Of a stretch of 64,000 bases of DNA, positions 52,893 through 60,508 are shown piece after piece. Source of the stretch: JBGSKV01 sp041740975 (GTDB lineage: Bacteria > Bdellovibrionota_B > Oligoflexia > Oligoflexales > JALZUQ01); NCBI GenBank assembly GCA_041740975.1, contig JBGSKV010000004.1:37144-101143 (forward strand). Direction: 5' to 3'. A model generated the notes under the pieces. It ran no database searches and was not told the origin of the DNA. It was given only the letters and a program-made list of their open reading frames with translations. A program made the position numbers and the translations under genes. Positions within the stretch are counted from its first letter, which is position 1. Every line of letters begins with the position of its first letter.

Positions 52893-53699
52893 ATGAGTCG
52901 CCAAACTATTTTGATGTGTCGTCCGGATTTTTTTAAAATCAAATATGAAATTAACCCTTGGATGAAAGGGAATGTTGTTGACCAAGCGAAAGCGATGAAG
53001 CAATGGGAAGCGCTTTATAGTTTGATTAGCAATCGCGCCGAGGTCAAGTTAGTTGAAGCCACAGAAGATACGCCTGATCTTGTTTTTTGTGCAAATGCCG
53101 GATTAGTGATTGGCAATAAAGTGATTGTCTCGCGATTCTTCCACCCTGAACGTCAAACCGAAGAACCACTCTATGCAGCATGGTTCGAAAGCGCAGGCTT
53201 TGAATTGATCCGTATGCCGGACAACCTCCATTTTGAAGGTGCTGGAGATGCGCTGTACGATCGACGAATGGATTGCCTCTGGGCTGCGTATGGTCCGCGA
53301 AGTAAAAAAGAAAGTTACACTTACGTTGGCAAGTATGTGGATATGCCCATTCGGGCCTTAAAATTAGTGAATCAAAAGTTCTATCATATCGATACCTGCT
53401 TCTGTCCACTTCAAGATGGCAAACTCATTTACTATTCGAAAGCCTTTGACGACGCTTCGCGCAAGTTGATCGAAGATTTGATTCCTGCGGAAGATCGCCA
53501 TGATGTTACCGACGAAGACGCGATGAATTTTGCCTGTAACGCGGTCGATCTGCGAGATGCGGTAGTCTTTCATAAAATCTCGGAGCCACTGGCCAAGAAA
53601 GTCAAAACATGGGGATTTGCACCCCTCCAAACCTCGTTATCGGAATTTCTCAAGGCCGGTGGGTCTGCCAAGTGCCTTACCCTCGACGTCAGTCGCTAA
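52893..53699 (+). CDS. Arginine dihydrolase/dimethylargininase-family enzyme
   Basis: A 268-aa guanidine-modifying enzyme of the amidinotransferase fold. Key residues are INPWM (Asn21), PDLVFCANAG (Asp62, Asn68), HFEGAGDAL (Glu115), YHIDTCFCP (His165) and GGSAKCLTLD (nucleophile Cys261). The two asparagines and the spacing of His and Cys match cyanobacterial arginine dihydrolase (ArgZ; Asn22, Asn71, His168, Cys264 as I recall), which turns arginine into ornithine, CO2 and two ammonia. Dimethylargininase or arginine deiminase activity is the alternative. Cytosolic, no close partner. Confidence 0.8.
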   Translation: MSRQTILMCRPDFFKIKYEINPWMKGNVVDQAKAMKQWEALYSLISNRAEVKLVEATEDTPDLVFCANAGLVIGNKVIVSRFFHPERQTEEPLYAAWFESAGFELIRMPDNLHFEGAGDALYDRRMDCLWAAYGPRSKKESYTYVGKYVDMPIRALKLVNQKFYHIDTCFCPLQDGKLIYYSKAFDDASRKLIEDLIPAEDRHDVTDEDAMNFACNAVDLRDAVVFHKISEPLAKKVKTWGFAPLQTSLSEFLKAGGSAKCLTLDVSR

Positions 53700-53830
53700 T
53701 ATGTCCCCAGACTTCTGGATAGACCTTGCACCTGACCATTCTGCATGTTAACTAGGCAGCGATTCCCAGTCTCGGGCCATGCTTAGCCCATCGGTTTCCA
53801 AACCTTCATCCCTATTTAGGAGAAGAATGT

Positions 53831-54298
53831 ATGTCACGTATTCTTTCAATCGCTTTTGGTCTTGTTTTCGCAACGAACGCAATGGCTTACACACACTTTC
53901 CGGCGACGTGTGAAAAAAACGATACTAAGAAAAAAGCCGCGCAAAAACTTTTGGAACAGTTTCTATCTGGGCAAAATGTTGCCGCCGTGGAAGTAAAGAG
54001 TGTCAACATGATTAATGTGGGCGATGAAAAGTGCAATCAAAATTGGGCATTCGAAGTTTTGGATTTGGCGCCGCAAAATCCCGAAATTTTACCAACGTGC
54101 GGTATCGAAATTGCGTTCTCAAGTCCACATGATCTTGAACAATTCGCGAAGTTTGCCATGATGTTAAATAAAAAATCAGAATCTTCTGTTTTTGTAACTG
54201 TCAAAGGCGGCTTCTCGTCGCGCGATCCGCATGATCCACATGGCAATGAATCCATAGTACCTATGGATGTGCCTTTTTGTGCGAAATTAGCTGAGTAA
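53831..54298 (+). CDS. Secreted protein of unknown function
   Basis: A 155-aa protein with a signal peptide (cleavage near AMA-YT). The mature part has four cysteines (ATCEKN, EKCNQN, PTCGIE, PFCAKL), enough for two disulfides, and a segment rich in His/Asp/Pro (DPHDPHG). AGGAG lies before the ATG. Its stop touches the end of the convergent polyprenyl synthase gene. Family not recognised. Confidence 0.72.
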   Translation: MSRILSIAFGLVFATNAMAYTHFPATCEKNDTKKKAAQKLLEQFLSGQNVAAVEVKSVNMINVGDEKCNQNWAFEVLDLAPQNPEILPTCGIEIAFSSPHDLEQFAKFAMMLNKKSESSVFVTVKGGFSSRDPHDPHGNESIVPMDVPFCAKLAE

Positions 54299-54299
54299 T

Positions 54300-55328
54300 T
54301 TAGACGGTACGCAATAATAGTTCATGAGCAATTTTTTCAAGCGACCGGCGTTCTTCAGACGCCGGGAACGCTAACAAAGAAGCCTTCGCTTGCTCAGTAA
54401 AACCTCGGGCAAATTCTAAAGTTTTCGAAACAAGATCGTATTTTTCAACCAAATTTAACAAATCAAGCTGGTGCTGGTCCGAGAGTTTGGAAGATTCATT
54501 GAGATCTTTCACAAGCTTCCATTCTTCAGACGAGCAGCTTTCACGCAAAATTATGATGGGATACGTGATCTTGCCGTTTTTGAAGTCGGCGCGAGTTGCT
54601 TTCCCCATATCCTCTGCCGTCGACAAATAGTCAAGGGCATCGTCAATAATTTGAAAGCTCATGCCAATGCAGCAGCCATACTGATATAGCGCTTCGACTT
54701 GCTCGTCGGAGCAGTACGCCAAAAGGCCTGCGGTTTTGCAAACAGTTCCGAGTAGAACGGCAGTCTTATAATTTACAATTTTTAGGTAGGTAATGAGATC
54801 AGTGTCGAGGTCATAAAGCTGATCTAATTGCATAAGTTCGCCATCACTCATTTGGCGAATCGCTTTTGCGTAGCTGGCGACGATTTCCATGATGCCGGTG
54901 CGAGCCATGAGTTCACTTGCGGTGGAGTAAATCAAATCACCGACAAGGACTGCGGATTCCGTTCCCCAAAGCGTGTGTGGGGTAGGGCGATTTCGGCGTA
55001 AGGTACTGTCGTCAATAATATCGTCGTGCAAAAGACTGGCATTATGAACGAACTCACCAACTGCGGCCATGGGAAAGAGATGCTGACCTTTGTATTGAAC
55101 GAGTCTGCAACTCAACAAAAAAAGCGCTGGTCGAATTTGCTTGCCAACCTGCGAACACAAGTAATCAATAATTTCCTTGCCACTTTGAGCGTCGCTGACG
55201 AGGTAAGTCGGGGCCAGAGTTTCCAAGCGCGCAAGATCGTCACGAATGGCGGCAAATGACTCATGGAACACTTTATCCGGCTTTGCTTCTTTTGAAGGAC
55301 CGACTGGTATGTGAACTTCTTCTGTCAT
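54300..55328 (-). CDS. ispB: Polyprenyl diphosphate synthase (long chain)
   Basis: A 342-aa trans-prenyltransferase. The two Asp-rich motifs are LLHDDIIDDSTLRRNRPT and FQIIDDALDYLS, with GKQIRPAL before the first. The long distance and small residues before the first motif point to octaprenyl- or heptaprenyl-type products for the quinone side chain, matching the menaquinone gene nearby. The start is uncertain: ATG at 55328 (chosen) or 55361 upstream. Confidence 0.92.
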   Translation of the reverse strand: MTEEVHIPVGPSKEAKPDKVFHESFAAIRDDLARLETLAPTYLVSDAQSGKEIIDYLCSQVGKQIRPALFLLSCRLVQYKGQHLFPMAAVGEFVHNASLLHDDIIDDSTLRRNRPTPHTLWGTESAVLVGDLIYSTASELMARTGIMEIVASYAKAIRQMSDGELMQLDQLYDLDTDLITYLKIVNYKTAVLLGTVCKTAGLLAYCSDEQVEALYQYGCCIGMSFQIIDDALDYLSTAEDMGKATRADFKNGKITYPIIILRESCSSEEWKLVKDLNESSKLSDQHQLDLLNLVEKYDLVSKTLEFARGFTEQAKASLLAFPASEERRSLEKIAHELLLRTV

Positions 55329-55528
55329 CGTTATCGCTATGGGTCCTTGCGTCCTGTACATCGATTTCGTGCCTTGCGGTCCCACAACGTATGGAATTTA
55401 GGACAAAAATGCTACTTGAAAGTCGCTCGTAGCAGGGCTTGCGCCAAGTCGTAAATATTGGTAGTTATGATCATATTTTGGGCAAGACCCATAGCCTCAA
55501 TATCACAACCCATTTTAATGTGAAGACC

Positions 55529-57292
55529 ATGGACCAAGAAACTCTGAGTATGGAACATCAGGCTGTTCAGATTTATGATCGCGGCCTTCGCAGTCTTGCA
55601 TGGCGAAGTCGACATCCGCAAACTGACGATGTCTTCGATGGTCTGTCACTTGAAGACCTTCGTAAAATTATCGCCGGCCCAAAGCCAAAAAAAGCGATAC
55701 AAGCTCTTCCTGCACAAACTATTTATAGATCCTTAAAAATAAATGGCGTGGAAAGCTGTCTGGAAGTTTTGCCGTTCCTAAGCCAAGAACAGTTTACCCG
55801 GCTTATTGATTACGATGCTTGGCAGGCTGATGAATTTGTATTGGAACGAGCCATGGCTTGGGTCGCGCTGTATGGACAAGTGGATCCCAGCGGCAAACAG
55901 TTTTTTAATCGTTTTAAAGATCTCGACGAAGAATATCAGCTTTCGATGTTGATGGGCCTGGTTCAGGTTATTGACCTGGAAACTTACGAGGATATGGCGC
56001 AGCATTTGCAGGACGAATATGTTGCTCTTCCAGGCCAAGAAATGTGGTACCGCATTTTGGCGAAAGAAGACTCGGCCAAAGAATTTATAAGAGCACTCAT
56101 TGATGTGGGTATGCAGTATGATCTCAAGTACACCTTTTCCGTGCTTTTACACGCTAGCTACATGCCACCGAATGAATCCCAGCATGATCTAGACCGCATT
56201 CGCAAAGCCCACATGGAAGAAGATGGTTTTATAAGCTACCAAGAAAGTCTCAGTACGTTCATGCCGATTGACGTCGGTCCATTATTCGAGAAATATCACG
56301 CTTCCCAATCTTCTGCTTCTGTCGTCGTTGCAGACGAAGGACAGTTGGATTTTTGGGGAAAAGTCGTTAACTTTCTTCAGAATGACGAACCCAGTGAAGT
56401 AGACAATGTTCGCCTGAAGCTAATTTTTCTTGCCAACAATCTTTGTGCCGCTGCACAGATTGAACCCGATCAAATGCAAGAGATGCAAGATTTGCTTCGT
56501 CAGGTTCGCGCCATCACCAGTTTTGGGCTTGAATACACGACGGGAACGAATGTTTTAGAAGCGGTAAAAGCGCTTAAGAACGAGCACCCTAAAGATATAT
56601 TTCGCGTTGGTCTAAGTCTTATTTCTGGTCTGACACATATACTTCTTGAGGATCTTTCTGCGACCGGTCTGGATTTCGTACGAGTGAAATCAGCAGTCAA
56701 CCTCGGGCAGTGGGGTCGAGCCCAAATGGTGTTAGACAGAGATTTCCTGGATGTGTTTGGTGATGAAAAAGTAAGTTTCCTAAAAGGCCTTACGAATCGC
56801 TTTCCGATGTTGCTTTGTGAGAAAGAAAAAAATCAGTTCCGCTATATACCTATAGAATCTCGATTTGTTTTCCGCGCATTAGCGGAAAAGTGCGCCGCGT
56901 TGGCTGCCACGACTCAGCTTTGTGCCCGACTACCGGGGAGTATGGACAGTATTAGCGAGTTCCAAGTTGATAAAGCATTATCCACAGCAATGATTCATTT
57001 AGTGCTGGGTGATTTGGCGAGTGCTAAGCCTCTGAACGCCGAACAAATCAATGCCTTTTACACCATGGACGAAACTGCGGTCAAAAATCAGCTCAATTTC
57101 TCAGCCGATCAACTGTTGTTGCAAGTCCCAATGGAAGATTTTGGTTTGCGATATTCCATTGACGCGAAGGTGAATACTGAAAACGTACGTGCGGCGATCT
57201 TGCAAGATTTGCTTGGATTAGCGGGGCAAATTTATACCTTAAGAATCCGTAAACAGACAGAAGATGCGCGGGAGTTTTTCAATGTTGACTGA
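55529..57292 (+). CDS. Large conserved helical protein of unknown function (DUF6178-like)
   Basis: A 587-aa cytosolic protein, mostly helical and acidic. The pattern of HEAT-like segments (LEVLPFLSQEQFTRLIDYDA, WQADEFVLERAMAWVALYGQ) resembles a family I recall as DUF6178 in Deltaproteobacteria, not certain. Many conserved-looking aromatic and acidic positions but no enzyme motif. The ATG at 55529 begins MDQETLSMEHQ; longer frames are possible. It overlaps the next gene by 11 bases, so both products are made together. Confidence 0.7.
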   Translation: MDQETLSMEHQAVQIYDRGLRSLAWRSRHPQTDDVFDGLSLEDLRKIIAGPKPKKAIQALPAQTIYRSLKINGVESCLEVLPFLSQEQFTRLIDYDAWQADEFVLERAMAWVALYGQVDPSGKQFFNRFKDLDEEYQLSMLMGLVQVIDLETYEDMAQHLQDEYVALPGQEMWYRILAKEDSAKEFIRALIDVGMQYDLKYTFSVLLHASYMPPNESQHDLDRIRKAHMEEDGFISYQESLSTFMPIDVGPLFEKYHASQSSASVVVADEGQLDFWGKVVNFLQNDEPSEVDNVRLKLIFLANNLCAAAQIEPDQMQEMQDLLRQVRAITSFGLEYTTGTNVLEAVKALKNEHPKDIFRVGLSLISGLTHILLEDLSATGLDFVRVKSAVNLGQWGRAQMVLDRDFLDVFGDEKVSFLKGLTNRFPMLLCEKEKNQFRYIPIESRFVFRALAEKCAALAATTQLCARLPGSMDSISEFQVDKALSTAMIHLVLGDLASAKPLNAEQINAFYTMDETAVKNQLNFSADQLLLQVPMEDFGLRYSIDAKVNTENVRAAILQDLLGLAGQIYTLRIRKQTEDAREFFNVD

Positions 57293-57746
57293 TCAAATGT
57301 TAGAGTTTGAATTGAGTTCAGAAATATTTGCAAATCCAGTTTTACCGGTTTCAGAATGTGAAGAGATGACCAAGCTCTTAGTTATGAAATACGGCAAGTT
57401 TTTAGACGGGCGTTTTTTCAAAGTCCGAACGGGTATGCAGGGGACGTTGATCTACGCCGAAATCATTTTGCAAAATGAAAATGCTTCATTTTATTATCCA
57501 GTGCAAGCGCGCTGTGAATATGATTCGACACAAGCCAGCAAGAAAGATACGACTTTGTTTCTTCTCGACTATATCGAGCAATACCTGTTTGAATTTTTTC
57601 AAGATTCCGAAATTCTACTTCCACTAAACTGGGAAGAATATGAAGCTTCTGGAAAATCTCTTCAAATGAAGGGTCAGATTTACGATTTGGCCGCTGAATA
57701 TGCTGCCGATCGCCTCTTAAACGGCGGAAGCGATCTTCTGCAATAA
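57282..57746 (+). CDS. Small protein co-translated with the large helical protein
   Basis: A 154-aa acidic cytosolic protein with an alpha+beta profile. The ATG at 57282 has GGGAG seven bases upstream and lies inside the end of the preceding gene. LDYIEQYLFEFFQDSEILLP is its most distinctive segment. No family recognised. Translational coupling suggests a complex with the upstream protein. The low number of basic residues (pI well below 5) is notable. Confidence 0.7.
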   Translation: MLTDQMLEFELSSEIFANPVLPVSECEEMTKLLVMKYGKFLDGRFFKVRTGMQGTLIYAEIILQNENASFYYPVQARCEYDSTQASKKDTTLFLLDYIEQYLFEFFQDSEILLPLNWEEYEASGKSLQMKGQIYDLAAEYAADRLLNGGSDLLQ

Positions 57747-57880
57747 AGCTTCACACCCTAAGTCCCCAATAAATGAGCTTAAAAATTTTATGTAAGAACA
57801 TATTGACGCACCTTTCGCCTAATGTTAATTGATTGGCTAACCAGCCAATAATGGATGTGCCAAAGGCTTGAGGAGGTCTT

Positions 57881-59089
57881 ATGAAGCTCGTGAAGCGATT
57901 GTATTTGCTGTTACTTTTGGTCTTAGCAGGCGTCGGATGCGGCGATATAGCGGATCAGGCGAGCATGTTAAATGTCGTCGGAGGCAGACAGCCAAAGGCA
58001 GACGACCCAATTTTGAAACATCTGGTCCGACTGGAGCTCTACTACAAAGATGGCAACTCGGGCCTTTGTACGGGCACGCTCATCAGCAAAGTCCATGTAC
58101 TGACTGCCGCACACTGCGTGAAAAATTTGATGGTAGCCGCCGCTATGTTCGGCTCCAAGTTTGATAGAGATACCGAAATCAAAAGAGAAGACATCCGCAT
58201 GTCGCGCTGGTTCTACGCCAATGATTTCTTGGACGTTACCACTGCGCCTGGCTTAATGAAGGATGCGATCAAAAACAAAACATTCATAAAAGACATCGCC
58301 GTCATTCGACTGGAAAAAGAGGCTCCGGATGGCTACGAGCCAGTGCGGTTGGAGGATGTGAGACATCTTCCGCAAACTTCTCGAATCGGCGCGGAGATGC
58401 TGGGCGGTGGATATGGCGCGAATATGATTCCAAAAGCACAGGCGGAAGAACGCGAGCGACGCAAGAAAGAATTCGAAGAGAGCGAAAAAGAGGAAAGTGA
58501 CGAAGGTATCGTAAAATCGGGTCCCATCACGATTGAGCAAGCAGAAAGACTACTTGAAGAACGCGAAGAACAAGAAAGCTTAGATACACTTGATCCGGGT
58601 TCTCCAAATCCTGGACAAGAATCGGCTAATGGCGACGAAGACCCTGATTTTAAAGTCGGAAGTCTGGTGATCATGGACGACGTTTATTTTGTCCATGACT
58701 CTGCGGAAGTGGGAGAATTCATCGTTGCGAATCCGATTGATATGGATCGCGCAGTGTGCATGGGTGACTCAGGCGGACCTATCTTTATCAATGTCGAAGT
58801 CGCTCCCAAAACTTCTATTTGGGCGGACATTTTTGGCGCTAAGTCAGGTGCTCCAGTTGCAGTGACCGATAAATGGATTCTGATGGGCGTTGCCTCTCGC
58901 TCGGATTGTGAACAAATGTCGATCTATACAGACGTTGCTCAGTATGTGAGTTGGTTAGAAGACGAAGCCGTCCCAGCGGTAGACGCATTGTTTGAAAGTG
59001 GCGAAGAAGAATCGTCCATTTTGGCAACAGAAATGATTCCGCTCGATATAGATTTGAGTGGTCTTAACTTGGAACTCGGGAAGCAATAA
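57881..59089 (+). CDS. Trypsin-like serine protease lipoprotein with charged insert
   Basis: A 402-aa lipoprotein (lipobox AGVGC, Cys20). An S1-like activation site NVVGG follows at 31-35, then LTAAHC (His78), KDIAVIRL (Asp138) and CMGDSGGP (Ser297). Between Asp and Ser there is an insert of about 70 residues (about 187-255) made of Glu/Arg/Lys-rich helix followed by a Pro/Asp/Gly-rich stretch. About 60 residues follow the protease domain. GAGGAGG lies before the ATG. Second trypsin-like lipoprotein of the window, only distantly like the first. Confidence 0.88.
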   Translation: MKLVKRLYLLLLLVLAGVGCGDIADQASMLNVVGGRQPKADDPILKHLVRLELYYKDGNSGLCTGTLISKVHVLTAAHCVKNLMVAAAMFGSKFDRDTEIKREDIRMSRWFYANDFLDVTTAPGLMKDAIKNKTFIKDIAVIRLEKEAPDGYEPVRLEDVRHLPQTSRIGAEMLGGGYGANMIPKAQAEERERRKKEFEESEKEESDEGIVKSGPITIEQAERLLEEREEQESLDTLDPGSPNPGQESANGDEDPDFKVGSLVIMDDVYFVHDSAEVGEFIVANPIDMDRAVCMGDSGGPIFINVEVAPKTSIWADIFGAKSGAPVAVTDKWILMGVASRSDCEQMSIYTDVAQYVSWLEDEAVPAVDALFESGEEESSILATEMIPLDIDLSGLNLELGKQ

Positions 59090-59106
59090 TTCGAAATTAC
59101 TGAAGT

Positions 59107-59141
59107 AAAAAAAGCGAGGTTCATAGAACCTCGCTTTTTTG
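59107..59141. terminator. Bidirectional intrinsic terminator
   Basis: AAGCGAGGTTC and GAACCTCGCTT form an 11-pair stem with a short ATA loop, flanked by A6-7 on the left and T6 on the right. It lies between the convergent trypsin-like gene and the dockerin-repeat gene. Confidence 0.88.
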
Positions 59142-59142
59142 T

Positions 59143-59742
59143 TTAACTTTGAGTCGATTCATCGCCCAGTTCAGGAAATTTAAAGTCGTTTCCATTCATC
59201 CAGAGGTTGAAGTCCTCGATGTCAACAGAACCATTAGAATCTAAGTCTCCGGCGGCTTTAGATTTGCTGCCAAACTCGCGTTGCCAGACCAAATAATCCG
59301 ATCCATCCACCAAGCCATTTTTATTGGCGTCCGCTCTTAGATCTTCTGTCGAGCCATAAGTGTCATTCCAAATCGTATAGTCAGCGGAATCCACTGAACC
59401 ATCTTTATTGAAGTCAGCAGAAGGATAGATATGGTAGCTAAGCCGCTCAATATATAAAGTAAGATCAATTTCATTGATGGATTGATCTTTGTTGATGTCA
59501 CCTTTTTCGTAGATATCCGGAATATTCGGAGGCAATGGATCAACGACGTCAGGAAGTTCGACTTCAGGTGGAAGTGACGAATCGATGTCTTCCTCGACGC
59601 TAGGGATTTCGGGAGTGGGATCCGTTGTGACAACTTCAGGAAGGGCGTCTGCCGAAAGATCAGGAGTAGGTTTAAGATCCGCAGGCTGTCCGCAAGCCGG
59701 AAGCACACTCATAAAGATTAAAATGATGGAAACAAACTTCAT
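59143..59742 (-). CDS. Dockerin/EF-hand repeat lipoprotein
   Basis: A 199-aa lipoprotein (lipobox LPAC, Cys17) with a Pro/Glu/Asp-rich linker (about 20-75) and four calcium-binding repeats of the dockerin type: GDINKDQSINEIDLTLYI, ADFNKDGSVDSADYTIW, ADANKNGLVDGSDYLVWQ and GDLDSNGSVDIEDFNLWM. Each has D-x-N/D-x-D/N-G-x-(V/I)-D/N-x-x-D. The ATG at 59742 fits the GAGGA site better than the one at 59751. Dockerins bind cohesins; none is in this window. A calcium-dependent surface protein is the safest call. Confidence 0.85.
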   Translation of the reverse strand: MKFVSIILIFMSVLPACGQPADLKPTPDLSADALPEVVTTDPTPEIPSVEEDIDSSLPPEVELPDVVDPLPPNIPDIYEKGDINKDQSINEIDLTLYIERLSYHIYPSADFNKDGSVDSADYTIWNDTYGSTEDLRADANKNGLVDGSDYLVWQREFGSKSKAAGDLDSNGSVDIEDFNLWMNGNDFKFPELGDESTQS

Positions 59743-59905
59743 GGCTTTCATTCCTCTATAGCCACCTTGGTTTGCGGCAGTTCGGCTTTCAAACTCGATG
59801 AATCCCGAAAAAATACAGTAGTATTGGTGGGTTAAGTGGTGTGGTTAAAGCGTGCGAGGATAGAATATAGCGGCGAAGAATTGATTTCATAGGATTAGGA
59901 ACGAA

Positions 59906-60409
59906 CTAAGCCGACGCCTCGGCATCGTCATCACGAAAGTTGAACGCAAAGAATTCTTCCTCAAGTTCAAACATTTCCATTTTGGCGCGTCCGCAGTTAT
60001 CGCAATCCGTGCTGAAGAATTCTGAGTTGCGACGTGAAGGCAAGTTTTTACCGGCTTCAAAAACAAAATCACGTTCGTGATGGCATTCCGTGCAATAGTA
60101 AGTGCCGATTACCGAATCGATTTTGGCATGGGATTTAAAGTCCGGAATCAAGTTCATCGTCATAACAAACTCAGAGCTGCACTCTTGAAAAATAATAACT
60201 TGATCGGCCGGGATTTGCTCAATAAATCGCACCCAGTGCAGTATGCCTAAACTGGTTATTTCATCGATATAACGGAGATTGAAAATATTCTTATCGGACA
60301 AGTGAGGAATAATCGTCGATAAAGAGTCATTTGACTTATCATCGATGGTACCGCTCATGTAGAAGAATGCAGTGTCTTGTTCTTCGACTTGTTTGACTTC
60401 AATATGCAT
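59906..60409 (-). CDS. STAS-like domain with C-terminal zinc ribbon
   Basis: A 167-aa cytosolic protein. Residues about 1-95 look like a STAS (anti-sigma antagonist-like) fold: FYMSGTIDD at the start and FNLRYIDEITSLGILHWV in place of the usual DLSGVxxIDSxGLxxL. The Ser of the STAS phospho-site is kept in TSLG. Residues about 100-145 hold two Cys pairs, YCTECH (Cys106, Cys109) and DCDNCGR (Cys136, Cys139), a zinc ribbon. The tail is very acidic. Combination of STAS and zinc ribbon suggests a signalling role; partner unknown. Confidence 0.65.
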   Translation of the reverse strand: MHIEVKQVEEQDTAFFYMSGTIDDKSNDSLSTIIPHLSDKNIFNLRYIDEITSLGILHWVRFIEQIPADQVIIFQECSSEFVMTMNLIPDFKSHAKIDSVIGTYYCTECHHERDFVFEAGKNLPSRRNSEFFSTDCDNCGRAKMEMFELEEEFFAFNFRDDDAEASA

Positions 60410-60508
60410 GAAAAATCCCCCAGGCCTTTATCGGACGGGGGGATCAGTGTTAAAGCTTCATTATCGATTCTTTGGTTTTATTCCTTTGTTTACAGAGCCT
60501 TACATCGT

